Positions 35,761 through 44,800 of a stretch of 52,970 nucleotides of DNA are shown piece after piece. Position 1 is the stretch's first letter. The number at the start of each line of letters is the position of its first letter. Under the pieces are notes generated by a model. The model was not told the origin of the DNA and made no database searches. It saw only the letters and a list, made by a program, of their open reading frames with translations. The position numbers and the translations under genes are program-made. This DNA comes from Nonomuraea antri (GTDB lineage: Bacteria; Actinomycetota; Actinomycetes; Streptosporangiales; Streptosporangiaceae). The stretch lies in NCBI RefSeq assembly GCF_013283785.1, contig NZ_JABCPZ010000051.1:1-52970 (forward strand), written 5' to 3'.

Positions 35761-37074
35761 ATGCCCTTCACCCTGCCGCCGCCGGCGCCTTTCGACCCCG
35801 CGGCATGTCAAGGCGGGGCACCGCCGCCGCGGCCCGGCCCCGCCGCTCAAGGTTGCCGGCTGGTGGCTCCCTTCTTGCCGATGGGAGCCCGCCCTGAGCT
35901 GCTGCTGGCCGGTGGGCGCGGCGCCGTCCTGATCGATACGGCCGGCCGGCGACTGCTGGACACCACCGCCGGGCTCGGCCAGTGCGCGGTCGGCTACGGC
36001 AGAGCCGAACTCGCCGAGGCCGCCGCCGCGCAGATGCGCGCCCTGGCCTTCTTCCCGCTGGCGGGCGCCGCCACCGAAGCGGCACTGCGACTGGCCGACC
36101 GGCTGGTCGAGCTCGGCCCTGCCGCGATGAGCCGGGTGTTGTTCACCTCCGGCGGCAGCGAGGGCGTGGAGACGGCCATCAAGCTCGCCCGGCTGGCCTG
36201 GCACCACCAGGGGGAAGCGGACCGACAGGTGATCTTGACCCGGCACGGCGCCTATCACGGAGCCACCAGCGCCGCCCCGGGGGCCAGCGGCATCGCGGCG
36301 TTCCAGCACGGTTTCGGGCCGCCCTCGCCGGGGTTCGTGCACCTGTCGCCCGCGCATGCCCGGCCGCTCGGCGCGAATGCCACAGACGTGCTGGTGGCCG
36401 AGTTGGAAGAGAGCATCGAGGAGGTCGGCGCGCGGCGGATCGCCGCCTTGCTCGCCGAGCCGATCATGGGCATGGCCGGGATGATCCCCCCTCCGCCCGG
36501 CTACTGGCCGCGCGTGCAGGAGGTATTGCGCCGCCACGGCATCCTGCTCATCACCGATGAGGTGGCGACCGGCTACGGCCGCGCCGCCTGGTTCGCCGCC
36601 GCCCACTTCGACCTCGCCCCGGATCTGCTGGTCACCGCGAAGGCGCTGACCAGCGGGTACGTGCCCATGGGCGCGGTCTTGGCCGCCGACCGGGTGCAGG
36701 ACATGCTGGGCGGCCAACCTTTGATGCACCTGTTCACCTTCGGCGGGCACGCCGCGGCCGCCGCGGTCGCGCTGGCCAACCTCGACCTCATCGAAGGCGA
36801 GGGCCTCATCGAGCGGGCCGCCGAACTCGGCGCACGCGTGCTCGCCGAGCTGGGCGCGCTGTCCGATCGGCCGCGCGTGGCGGAGGTGCGGGGAGCGGGG
36901 CTGATGCTGGCCATCGAGCTCACTGAGCCGATGCCCGGCCTGAAGGCCCGGGCGATCGCGGCTGGGATCCTGCTGCGCCCAGTCGGCGACCGGGTGGTCC
37001 TCACCCCGCCGCTGGTGCTGACCGATGAGCAGGCCGAACGCATCACCGCGTTCCTGATCGCCAATCTGCGGTGA
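35761..37074 (+). CDS. Class III (PLP-dependent) aminotransferase
   Basis: 437 residues. ATG 35761 is chosen over an in-frame start at 35743 because AGGAGGT lies 6 bases before it. Motifs: PLP phosphate site TSGGSEGVETAIKLARLAWH, ring-stacking and Asp region LLITDEVATGYGR, Schiff-base Lys in LVTAKALTSGYVPMG (about 292), and TFGGHAAAAAVALANLDLI. The family moves amino groups between omega-amines or amino acids and keto acids or aldehydes. The preceding oxidase could supply an aldehyde, which is inference. Its TGA overlaps a GTG of the methyltransferase frame. Upstream, 35601-35636 holds three 12-bp GTGCAGAG-type repeats. Confidence 0.92.
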   Translation: MPFTLPPPAPFDPAACQGGAPPPRPGPAAQGCRLVAPFLPMGARPELLLAGGRGAVLIDTAGRRLLDTTAGLGQCAVGYGRAELAEAAAAQMRALAFFPLAGAATEAALRLADRLVELGPAAMSRVLFTSGGSEGVETAIKLARLAWHHQGEADRQVILTRHGAYHGATSAAPGASGIAAFQHGFGPPSPGFVHLSPAHARPLGANATDVLVAELEESIEEVGARRIAALLAEPIMGMAGMIPPPPGYWPRVQEVLRRHGILLITDEVATGYGRAAWFAAAHFDLAPDLLVTAKALTSGYVPMGAVLAADRVQDMLGGQPLMHLFTFGGHAAAAAVALANLDLIEGEGLIERAAELGARVLAELGALSDRPRVAEVRGAGLMLAIELTEPMPGLKARAIAAGILLRPVGDRVVLTPPLVLTDEQAERITAFLIANLR

Positions 37075-37112
37075 CGGACGCGCCAGCCCTGCCGGACGGG
37101 AGGAAGAACGGT

Positions 37113-38375
37113 ATGAGGATGTCTACGGCGGGCAGCCCCGCGGCCGAGCTGGCCGCGCTCGCGGACCTCACGGTGCCCATGGCGATCAGGACGGCGGCAG
37201 CGCTGCGGCTGGCCGATCACGTCGCCGGCGGCGCGGACACGGCCGAGGCGCTGGCCCGGGCCTCGGCAAGCGACCGCGACGCCGTCGGGCGGCTGATGCG
37301 GCACTTGATCCACGCCGGGGTGTTCGCCCGCGACGGGGCGGGCCGCTACCTGCTGACAGCGTTGAGCGAATGCCTGCGCCAGGCCCACCCGAGTGCCGCC
37401 AGGCTCGCCCTCGACCCCGGGGCCGCGCTCGGCCGCGCCGACCTCGCCCTGGTCGAGCTGCCGCACGCGATCCGCACCGGCGGGCCCGTCTACGCGCTGC
37501 GTTACGGTCGGCCGATGTGGCAGGACCTGGCGGACGAGGTGGAGCTGGCCGGCAGCTTCGACGCCTTCATGGCCGCCCGGATCGCCCGGTCCCTGCCCGC
37601 CATCGTCGCCGCGCACGCCTGGCAGGAGCTGGGCAGCGTGCTCGACGCGGGCGGCGGGAACGGCGCGCTGCTCATCGCGCTGTTGCAGGCCTACCCGGCG
37701 CTGACCGGAGTCGTGCTCGACCAGCCGGGCACCGTCGAGGCCGCGGCCAAGAACCTGGCCGAGGCCGGGCTGGGCGAACGCGCCCGGGCCGTCGCCGGCG
37801 ACTTCTTCGGCCCCCTGCCTGCCGGTGCCGGGGGTTACCTGCTGCACGACATCCTGCACGACTGGAACGACGCCGACGCCGCCCGCATCCTCACCCGGTG
37901 CGCCGAGGCCGCCGGGGAGCGGGGCTCGGTGTTCGTGATCGAGCGCACCGAGCTCACCGAACGCTTCGACACGGCGATGGACCTGCGCATGCTCGCCTGG
38001 TTCGGCGGACGTCAGCGCACCCTGCCCCGGCTCGGCGAGGTGGCCGCGACGGCGGGGCTGGCCATCGCCGACGTCCGCCCGGCCGGCCGGTCCTCGGTCG
38101 TGGAGCTGCGGCCGTACCAGCAGTCGTGCGGAACGCAGCAGCAGCATGCTGATCAGCGTCACCACGAGGAGCGCGTCGAAGGCCGCCGGATAGAGGTAGG
38201 CCAGGTCCGCCCGCGCCTCGCCGGTGATGGCGAGCGCGCGCAGGTCGTCGAACGACAACACGCACGCGGCCCCGGTCAGGCCGGCGACCGCGAGCCCGGC
38301 CAGGGCGATGCCCAGGCGGCGCAGCAGAGAGGGGGAGGTCTCGTCCATGGCGCTTTCGAGACTACAGAAGAATGA
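37113..38375 (+). CDS. SAM-dependent O-methyltransferase with a non-native C-terminal extension
   Basis: 421 codons from ATG 37113 (GGGAGG 9 bases upstream; a coupled GTG at 37071 is the alternative). N-terminal winged dimerisation domain (MAIRTAAALRLADHVAGGAD, LLTALSECLR), then the SAM site LGSVLDAGGGNGALLIAL, GDFFGPLP and the catalytic-region LLHDILHDWNDADAARIL with the His typical of the Methyltransf_2 (DmpM/AcrM-like) family. The family normally ends where this protein reads SSVVELRP (38114). The following 87 codons are the antisense of another gene (DUF2637-like) and rich in Gln/Arg, so the original stop was lost at a recombination junction. Activity is plausible, the tail is an accident. 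Confidence 0.88.
   Translation: MRMSTAGSPAAELAALADLTVPMAIRTAAALRLADHVAGGADTAEALARASASDRDAVGRLMRHLIHAGVFARDGAGRYLLTALSECLRQAHPSAARLALDPGAALGRADLALVELPHAIRTGGPVYALRYGRPMWQDLADEVELAGSFDAFMAARIARSLPAIVAAHAWQELGSVLDAGGGNGALLIALLQAYPALTGVVLDQPGTVEAAAKNLAEAGLGERARAVAGDFFGPLPAGAGGYLLHDILHDWNDADAARILTRCAEAAGERGSVFVIERTELTERFDTAMDLRMLAWFGGRQRTLPRLGEVAATAGLAIADVRPAGRSSVVELRPYQQSCGTQQQHADQRHHEERVEGRRIEVGQVRPRLAGDGERAQVVERQHARGPGQAGDREPGQGDAQAAQQRGGGLVHGAFETTEE
38116..38348 (-). pseudogene. DUF2637-like membrane protein, N-terminal fragment
   Basis: From ATG 38348 the minus strand reads MDETSPSLLRRLGIALAGLA, VLSFDDLRALAITGEARADL, YLYPAAFDALLVVTLISMLL, LRSARLL: two membrane spans joined by the loop typical of DUF2637 proteins. 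At about 38115 the frame passes into the antisense of the methyltransferase and ceases to be protein-like. So the gene was cut by the arrival of the cassette to its left. DUF2637 proteins are actinobacterial membrane proteins often near plasmid or transfer genes; the function is unknown. Confidence 0.7.
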
Positions 38376-38402
38376 TGGGCCAGGACCGATCAAGGGAGAC
38401 AC

Positions 38403-38789
38403 ATGAGCGCACTGCCGCAGGACGCCCGCGAGCTGCTGGACGCGCCGAACTACGCGACCGTCACGAGCATCAACCCCGACGGCGGCCCCCAGTCGACCGT
38501 GGTGTGGGTGCGCACGGACGGCGACGACGTGATCTTCTCCACCGTCCGGGGACGGCGCAAGCCGCGCAACTTCGAGCGCGACCCGAGGGCGAGCCTGCTG
38601 GTCATCGACCCGGAGAACCCGTACCGGTATGTGGAGGTACGTGGCCGGGTGACCATGACGGACGACCCGACCGGTGCGCTCATCGAAGAGCTGTCGCAGA
38701 AGTACCGCGGCATGTCGTGGGAGGACAAGCCGGGCACCGAGCGGTTGATCGTCCGAATCGCTCCGGACAAGGTCACGTTGCGGGGCTGA
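38403..38789 (+). CDS. PPOX-class F420/FMN-dependent split-barrel oxidoreductase
   Basis: 128 residues: LLDAPNYATVTSINPDGGPQ, STVVWVRTDGDDVIFSTVRG, RRKPRNFERDPRASLLVIDP, YRYVEVRGRVTMTDDP. The RRKxRNxxRDPRASL stretch is the cofactor-phosphate contact seen in F420-dependent split-barrel enzymes (Rv1155 type). These reduce or oxidise small molecules with the deazaflavin F420; substrate unknown. GGGAGACAC precedes the ATG. It is divergent from the truncated DUF2637 gene and lies 68 bp upstream of cysS. Confidence 0.9.
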   Translation: MSALPQDARELLDAPNYATVTSINPDGGPQSTVVWVRTDGDDVIFSTVRGRRKPRNFERDPRASLLVIDPENPYRYVEVRGRVTMTDDPTGALIEELSQKYRGMSWEDKPGTERLIVRIAPDKVTLRG

Positions 38790-38844
38790 GTATCGGGGTT
38801 GAGCATTGCGGGGTTTATTAGACGTGCGACGGCCGCGAAGGCGT

Positions 38845-40249
38845 TAGCCTTGCCTTCGTGAGCCTGCACATCTACGACACCAGCACGCGCGCCATCCGTG
38901 AATTCGTTCCGGTCGAAGCCGGCCGGGCGTCGATTTACCTGTGTGGGGCGACCGTGCAGGCTCCTCCGCACATCGGGCACATCCGCTCGGGCGTGAACTT
39001 CGACGTGCTCAGGCGCTGGCTCACGCGTTCCGGGTACGACGTCACGTTCTGCCGTAACGTCACGGACATCGACGACAAGATCATCAGGGTCTCCGCCGCG
39101 GAGTCGGTGCCCTGGTTCGTCGTGGCCGAGCGCAACCAGCGCGCCTTCACCTGGGCCTACGACACGCTGGGCTGCCTGCCGCCCACCGTCGAGCCGCGCG
39201 CCACGGGCCACGTGCCCGAGATGATCACGCTGATGGAGCGGCTGATCGCGCGCGGGCACGCGTACGCCTCCGGTGGCGACGTCTACTTCAACGTCCAGTC
39301 GTACGCCGACGAATACGGCACGCTCTCCAACCAGAAGCTGGAGAACATGCGCCCGGCCGCCGACACCGACGACGAGTCGTGCAAGCGCGACCCGCGCGAC
39401 TTCGCGCTGTGGAAGGGCGAGAAGCCCGGCGAGCCCACCTGGCCGACCCCGTGGGGGCCCGGGCGTCCCGGCTGGCACCTGGAGTGCTCGGCGATGGCCA
39501 CGAAGTATCTCGGGCCGACGTTCGACATCCACGGCGGCGGTCTCGACCTGATCTTCCCGCACCACGAGAACGAGATCGCCCAGTCCCAGGCGGCCGGCGA
39601 CGGGTTCGCCCGCTACTGGATGCACAACGGCATGCTCAAGATCGGCGCCGAGAAGATGAGCAAGTCGCTGGGCAACTCGCTGCTCATTCCGGACATGGTG
39701 CAGAAGGTCCGTCCGGTCGAGCTGCGCTACTACCTGGCCGCGCCGCACTACCGCTCCTCGATCGAGTATTCCGAGGAGGCGCTGCTGGAGGCCGCGGCGG
39801 CGTACCAGCGCATCGAGGGCTTCGTCACGCGCGCCGCCGAGGTCATCCACGACGTCGACGCCGACGCGCCGCTGCCCCAGGCGTTCTCCGACGCGCTCGA
39901 CGACGACCTGGGCACGCCGCAGGCGCTCGCCGTCGTGCACGAGGTGGTCCGCGAGGGCAACGTCGCGCTGTCGCGCGGCGACAAGGAGGCCGTCGCGCGG
40001 CTGCTCGCCGAGACCCAGAACATGCTCGACGTCCTGGGCCTCGACCCGCGCTCGCCCCAGTGGCGCGGCACCGGCTCCGACCTGACGCCCGTCGTCGACG
40101 CGCTGGTGGCGGTGGCGCTGGAGCAGCGCAAGGCGGCCAGGGCGCGTAAGGACTACGCGGCCGCCGACGCGATCAGAGACCAGCTCGGCGCGGCCGGCAT
40201 CACGGTCGAAGACACTCCGCAGGGGCCGCGCTGGGAGCTCAGCCGCTGA
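38845..40249 (+). CDS. cysS: Cysteinyl-tRNA synthetase (CDS 38858-40249, leaderless -10 at 38845)
   Basis: 463 residues, normal length. It charges tRNA-Cys in the cytoplasm. Class I signatures: [19 protein letters not shown] (zinc Cys and HIGH near 37) and [14 protein letters not shown] (KMSKS near 268); the zinc site continues with WHLECSAM and HHENEIAQS. The C-terminal [20 protein letters not shown] is the anticodon-domain helix of true CysRS, which separates it from the mycothiol ligase MshC. The start is GTG 38858. There is no Shine-Dalgarno; TAGCCT (38845-38850) lies 7 bases upstream, as in leaderless actinobacterial genes. rlmB follows after about 50 bp. Confidence 0.96.
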
Positions 40250-40303
40250 CAGAGCGTGTCCACCGGGACAGACCGGGTCATGGGCACGAGTACCCTTGGT
40301 GTC

Positions 40304-41269
40304 ATGGCAGCAGGGGGTAGGGCGTCGGGCAGGCCCGCGAAGAAGAAGGGCCCGTCCAAGGGCACCGGTGGTCAGGTACGCCGGGGCCTCGAGGGCAGGG
40401 GCGCGACTCCGCCCGCCGAAATGCGCCACTGGTACAAGGACAAGGCGCGCGCCGAGCGCATCGCCCGTGAAGACCGCGGCGGGGCGCGCCGTCCCGCCGG
40501 TCAGGCCAGGCAACGGCGCTCGGAAGACGCCCCGGAATACATCGGCGGCCGCAACCCGGTCCTGGAGGCTCTGCAGGCCGGCGTGCCGTGCAGTGCGCTC
40601 TACGTGGCCCAGCGCATCGACAACGACGACCGCGTCCGCGACGCCATCAAGATCGCGGCCGAGCGCGGCATCGCCCTGCTCGAGGTCAGCCGCGACAAGC
40701 TCGACCGCATGACCGAGGGCGCCGTCCACCAGGGCGTCGCGCTGCAGATCCCGGCCTACGACTACGCGCACCCGTCCGAGCTGGTCGACCTGGCCCACGA
40801 CGCCGCGGAGACGCCCCTGATCGTGGCGCTCGACGGCGTCACCGACCCGCGCAACCTGGGCGCCATCGCCCGTTCCGCCACGGCCTTCGGCGCCCACGGC
40901 CTGCTCGTCCCCTCGCGCCGCTCGGCCGGCGTCACGGGCGGCGCCTGGAAGACCTCCGCGGGCACGCTCGCCACCCTCCGCGTCGCCCGCGCCGCCAACC
41001 TCACCGCCGCCCTGCGCGAATACCGCGAGGCGGGCCTGTTCGTCATCGGCCTCGACGGCGCCGGCCAGGCCGACATCGGCGACGTCGACCTGCTCACCGA
41101 ACCGCTGGTGGTCGTGGTCGGCTCCGAGGGTAAGGGCCTGTCGAGGCTCGTACGTGAGCAGTGCGACGTGGTGACGCGCATCCCGATGCAGGCGGCCGCC
41201 GAGTCGCTGAACGCGGGGGTGGCGGCCGGCGTGGCGTTGTACGAGGTCGCTCGTCACAGGCGTCGCTAG
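40304..41269 (+). CDS. rlmB: 23S rRNA (guanosine-2251-2'-O)-methyltransferase
   Basis: 321 residues of the SpoU/TrmH (SPOUT) family; it methylates the ribose of G2251 in the peptidyl-transferase centre. A basic, flexible N-terminal extension (about 1-80, KKKGPSKGTGGQVRRG) is usual in actinobacteria. An L30e-like substrate domain follows (YIGGRNPVLEALQAGVPCSA), then the three SPOUT motifs: LDGVTDPRNLGAIARSATAF, VVGSEGKGLSRLVRE and AESLNAGVAAGVALYE, which form the SAM-binding knot. The start ATG 40304 (not 40280) fits family N-termini, and TACCCT (40291-40296) lies 7 bases before it with no ribosome site, so the mRNA is probably leaderless. Confidence 0.95.
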   Translation: MAAGGRASGRPAKKKGPSKGTGGQVRRGLEGRGATPPAEMRHWYKDKARAERIAREDRGGARRPAGQARQRRSEDAPEYIGGRNPVLEALQAGVPCSALYVAQRIDNDDRVRDAIKIAAERGIALLEVSRDKLDRMTEGAVHQGVALQIPAYDYAHPSELVDLAHDAAETPLIVALDGVTDPRNLGAIARSATAFGAHGLLVPSRRSAGVTGGAWKTSAGTLATLRVARAANLTAALREYREAGLFVIGLDGAGQADIGDVDLLTEPLVVVVGSEGKGLSRLVREQCDVVTRIPMQAAAESLNAGVAAGVALYEVARHRRR

Positions 41270-41289
41270 CGTCTACACTGGTAGGCCGC

Positions 41290-41362
41290 GCCGACGTAGC
41301 TCAATCGGCAGAGCATCTGTCTTGTAAACAGAAGGTCAGGGGTTCGATTCCCCTCGTCGGCT
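41290..41362 (+). tRNA. tRNA-Thr (UGU anticodon)
   Basis: 73 bases fold as a standard cloverleaf: acceptor GCCGACG/CGTCGGC, D arm GCTCAATCGGCAGAGC, anticodon arm TCTGT-CTTGTAA-ACAGA with anticodon TGT, T arm AGGGG-TTCGATT-CCCCT, no encoded CCA. TACACT (41274-41279) is a likely -10. The 3' 43 bases (from within the anticodon arm) are part of the island's direct repeat, so the 3' half now present came with the island and restores an intact gene. Confidence 0.97.
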
Positions 41363-41364
41363 CT
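41320..41364 (+). repeat. Left attachment repeat (attL), 45 bp
   Basis: Identical to 51513-51557. It starts at the T just before the anticodon loop CTTGTAA and runs two bases past the tRNA 3' end. Sequences differ immediately outside on both sides (G/C on the left, T/G on the right), so 45 bp is the full identity. Confidence 0.95.
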
Positions 41365-41373
41365 TCTGGGAAA

Positions 41374-41408
41374 CCCAGGTCATCATGGCGGTGACCTGGG
41401 CTTTCGCC
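41374..41408 (+). terminator. Hairpin after tRNA-Thr
   Basis: CCCAGGTCA (41374-41382) pairs with TGACCTGGG (41392-41400), loop of 9, followed by CTTTCGCC. It probably ends the tRNA transcript in the current, island-bearing arrangement. The original terminator appears to be the one at 51562. Confidence 0.7.
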
Positions 41409-41450
41409 TGTTGTTGATCAGGCGCAGATGTCCGGCTGTGTTCGGTCAGT

Positions 41451-41488
41451 ACTGGCTGGCGACGGCGGGCCATGCCCAATGAGTGCCC
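41451..41488 (+). repeat. Subterminal repeat, left copy (right copy 51365-51437)
   Basis: Three blocks occur in the same order near both island ends: ACTGGCTGGCGAC (41451 and 51365), GGCGGGCC (41464 and 51406) and TGCCCAATG (41473 and 51421). The right copy has 28 extra bases between the first two blocks. The rest of the 41409-41858 gap has no gene; its last 170 bp (41680-41850) are AT-rich and should hold the promoter of the restriction operon. Confidence 0.65.
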
Positions 41489-41858
41489 ACGCGTTTGGTT
41501 CTGGACTTCCTGCGGCAATGGTGGGGCGCTCTCAAGGGTCACGCATCGTGCGGGGGCGACGTTGAAGCTGCCGTGCAGGGTGTTGGGCAGCGCGACGTCT
41601 AGGTCCGTCGTGTGGCGCCGTCACCGTATAACGGTCGGTCCGAAAGCACGGGCCTTGGGAGAGAGAGGGCAATAACCTGCACTATGTAAGATTTATTCTA
41701 ATTTGTGACGGATTGCAGGTAGTTCTTGGCGTGCCACAAAGCATGTTCTGACTCTGAGGTCACAGTAACGGCACCATGATCGTCCTTCCATTACATTTTT
41801 TAGCTCAGCCCGATACCCTGCATATTCCTCAGTAGGGCGACTGTGGTGGAGGCTGCGA

Positions 41859-44800
41859 GTGACGGACCGTGGCATTGATAATCCGATCATCAACTCGCCT
41901 TACCTGGCTCCAACCAGGCACTTCACCTTCGACAATGACGGGATCACCGGCGAGATCGCAGAGGGTCGTCGGCCTAGCGCCTACTTCATCCCGATACCTA
42001 AGGCCCGCAAGCGCGCCGTTCAGGTCGAACTCGACCTATCCGAACTGGGCCTAACCGCCGATCAGATCGAGCCCAACCACTTCGTCAACTCCATCCGGGC
42101 GAAGGTGGACCGCTGGCGGATGCTTGGCTATCCGCACGTAACCCCGACCTCGCGTCACCTGCTGGAGTATTGGAGCGATCCCGGGCGGGACAACCCCATC
42201 CTGTTCTGCCAGCGAGAAGCGGTCGAGACCGCGATCTATCTGGCCGAAGCCGTACATAAGGACGGCGACTCCTCCATCCCGAACAAACTTGGCGATATCA
42301 ACAAGGAACACAACGGCGGTCTCAGCCGGGTGGCGCTCAAGATGGCGACCGGGTCGGGAAAAACCATCGTGATGGCGATGCTCATCACCTGGCAGACCCT
42401 AAACAAGGTCGCGAGTCCCAAAGACAGGCGGTACGCCAAGCGCTTCCTGGTCGTCGCCCCCGGCATCACCATCCGCGACCGGCTTCGGGTTCTCCTTCCT
42501 GAGGACGAGGGCAATTATTACCGGCTCCGTGACCTCGTCCCTGCCGAGATGTACGGCGCGCTCCGCCAGGTGAAACTTTCGATCATCAACTTTCACGCCT
42601 TCCAGCACCGTGAGACCAAGATCGGGCGGGGGGTGTCCAAAACCTCGAAGGAAGTGCTGACGGGAAAGAAGGGCGGGACGAGCCCCTTCCTAGAGACCAT
42701 CGGCCAGATGGTCAACCGGGTCGTCGGCGACCTGGGTGGCACCTCGGAGATCGTTGTGCTCAACGATGAGGCCCACCACTGCTACCGCGACCGGATTGCC
42801 GACCCTCTGGATGGCGGCGATACGACCCTGAAGGGGGAGGAGCGAAAGGAGGCTGAGGACCGCAACGACGAAGCGCGCGTCTGGTTCCGTGGCCTCCAGG
42901 CCGTCAAAGCCAAGCTCGGCGTCAAGACTGTCTACGACCTCTCGGCCACCCCCTTTTTTCTGTCGGGTTCTGGGTACCGGGAGGGCACGTTGTTCCCTTG
43001 GGTGGTCAGCGACTTCTCCCTGATTGACGCCATCGAGTCGGGCATCGTCAAGATTCCTCGCGTACCGGTGAACGACAACGCCACTACGAGCAATGTCACG
43101 TACTTGAACCTCTGGCAGAACATCCGTGACGGGCTACCAAGGAAGGGACGGGCCAAAGATGGTGGAGTCTCGGCCGACCACCTTCCCCCAGCGCTAGAAG
43201 GCGCGCTGCACAGCCTCTACGACTCCTACAAGAAGTCGTATGAGGACTGGAAGGGCTCCCCGGCGGCCGAGCACGGTGATCCACCGCCGGTCTTCATCGT
43301 GGTCTGCAACAACACCACGGTCTCCAAGCTGGTCTTCGACTGGATCAGTGGCTGGGACCGAGAGGTCGACGCGGAGATCACGGTCACAGTCCCAGGAAGG
43401 CTGAGGCTGTTCTCCAACGTCGACGAGCATGGCCGTCGCCTGCACCGGACCCCAACCATCCTGGTCGATTCCAAGCAGTTTGAATCCGGTGAGCTAACCC
43501 CGGAGTTCCGCAAGGCTCTCGGCCCCGAGATCGAGGAGTTCAAGCAGGAGTACATCCGCCGTTTCCCCGGTCGCAGTGCCGACAAGGTGGACGATGCGCT
43601 GATCCTGCGCGAAGTGATGAACACCGTCGGGAAGAAGGACACTCTCGGCGAGCACGTCCGCTGCGTGGTCAGCGTCTCCATGCTCACCGAGGGCTGGGAC
43701 GCTAACACCGTCACTCACATCCTCGGTGTCCGCGCCTTCGGCACTCAGCTCCTGTGCGAGCAGGTGGTTGGGCGCGGCCTGCGCCGCCGCTCATACGCGG
43801 TGGACGAGAACGGCTTCTTTACCCCGGAGTACGCCGATGTGTACGGGGTCCCATTCCAGTTCATTCCCACTGTCGGCGGGAGCCCTGGCCCGGACCCCAA
43901 GCCGAACCGTCGGGTGCGCGCAGCGGACGACCGAGCCCATGCCGAGATTACCTTTCCCCGGCTGGCCGGCTACCGGATCGAGCTACCCGACGAGGAACTG
44001 GTTCCCGCATTCGGCCCGGACAGCCGGATGACGCTTAGTACCGATCTCATCCCCACCCTCACCGAGGTTTCCGGCATCGTCGGCCTGGGCCGTACCGACC
44101 TGCTGGCGGAGCTGCGGAGCAAGCGGGAGCAGGAGATCGCCTTCCAGCTCGCCAAGCAGGTCAGCGAGATGTACCTGGCCGACCCAGAAGACCGTAAGCC
44201 GTGGCTTTTTCCGCAGACGCTCTACATCACTAAGAGATGGCTCGCCGAATGCGTGACCCTCGCCGGTGATGGGTTCCTGGGGATGCTCACTCTCTCGGAG
44301 CTGGCCGACCAAGCGGCCCGCCGGATCAAGGACTCCATCGTCACCGCGCGGGGTGTCAGGCGCCCCCGGTCTCTCCCAATCTTCCGCCCGTTCGACCATA
44401 TTGGATCTACCGCTGAGGTGAACTTCTTCACCACCAAGGCGGTCTATCCGACTGCGGAGGAGAAGAGCCACGTCAACTTCGTCGTCCTCGACGGGCCGGG
44501 TGGTAACACCTGGGAGGAGAAGCTCTCCCGGATCCTGGAGGCAATGCCACAGGCCGCGGCCTACGTGAAAAACGATCACCTCGGGTTCAACATTCCGTAC
44601 ACGATCGGCGGCCGGACCCGACAGTACCTGCCAGACTTCCTGGTACGGCTCGCGCCCTCGGAATCGGCCGGTGACCTCGTCCACACGCTGATCGTGGAGG
44701 TGTCCGGAAGCCACAAACCGGCTGAGCAAGCACGGGAGAAGGCCCGCACCGCAAGGAATCAGTGGGTGCCGGCCGTCAACAACCACACCGGTTTCGGCCG

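Noticed and set aside
36573..38402. 609-codon open frame on the minus strand
   Set aside because: Only its first 78 codons after ATG 38348 are protein-like (DUF2637-like); the rest is antisense of the methyltransferase and aminotransferase.
38450..41257. 935-codon open frame on the minus strand
   Set aside because: It is the antisense shadow of cysS and rlmB, both unmistakable on the plus strand; high GC keeps the opposite frame open.
41472..41675. 67-codon plus-strand frame at the island's left end
   Set aside because: No ribosome site, poor codon bias and no recognisable motif; it overlaps the subterminal repeat.
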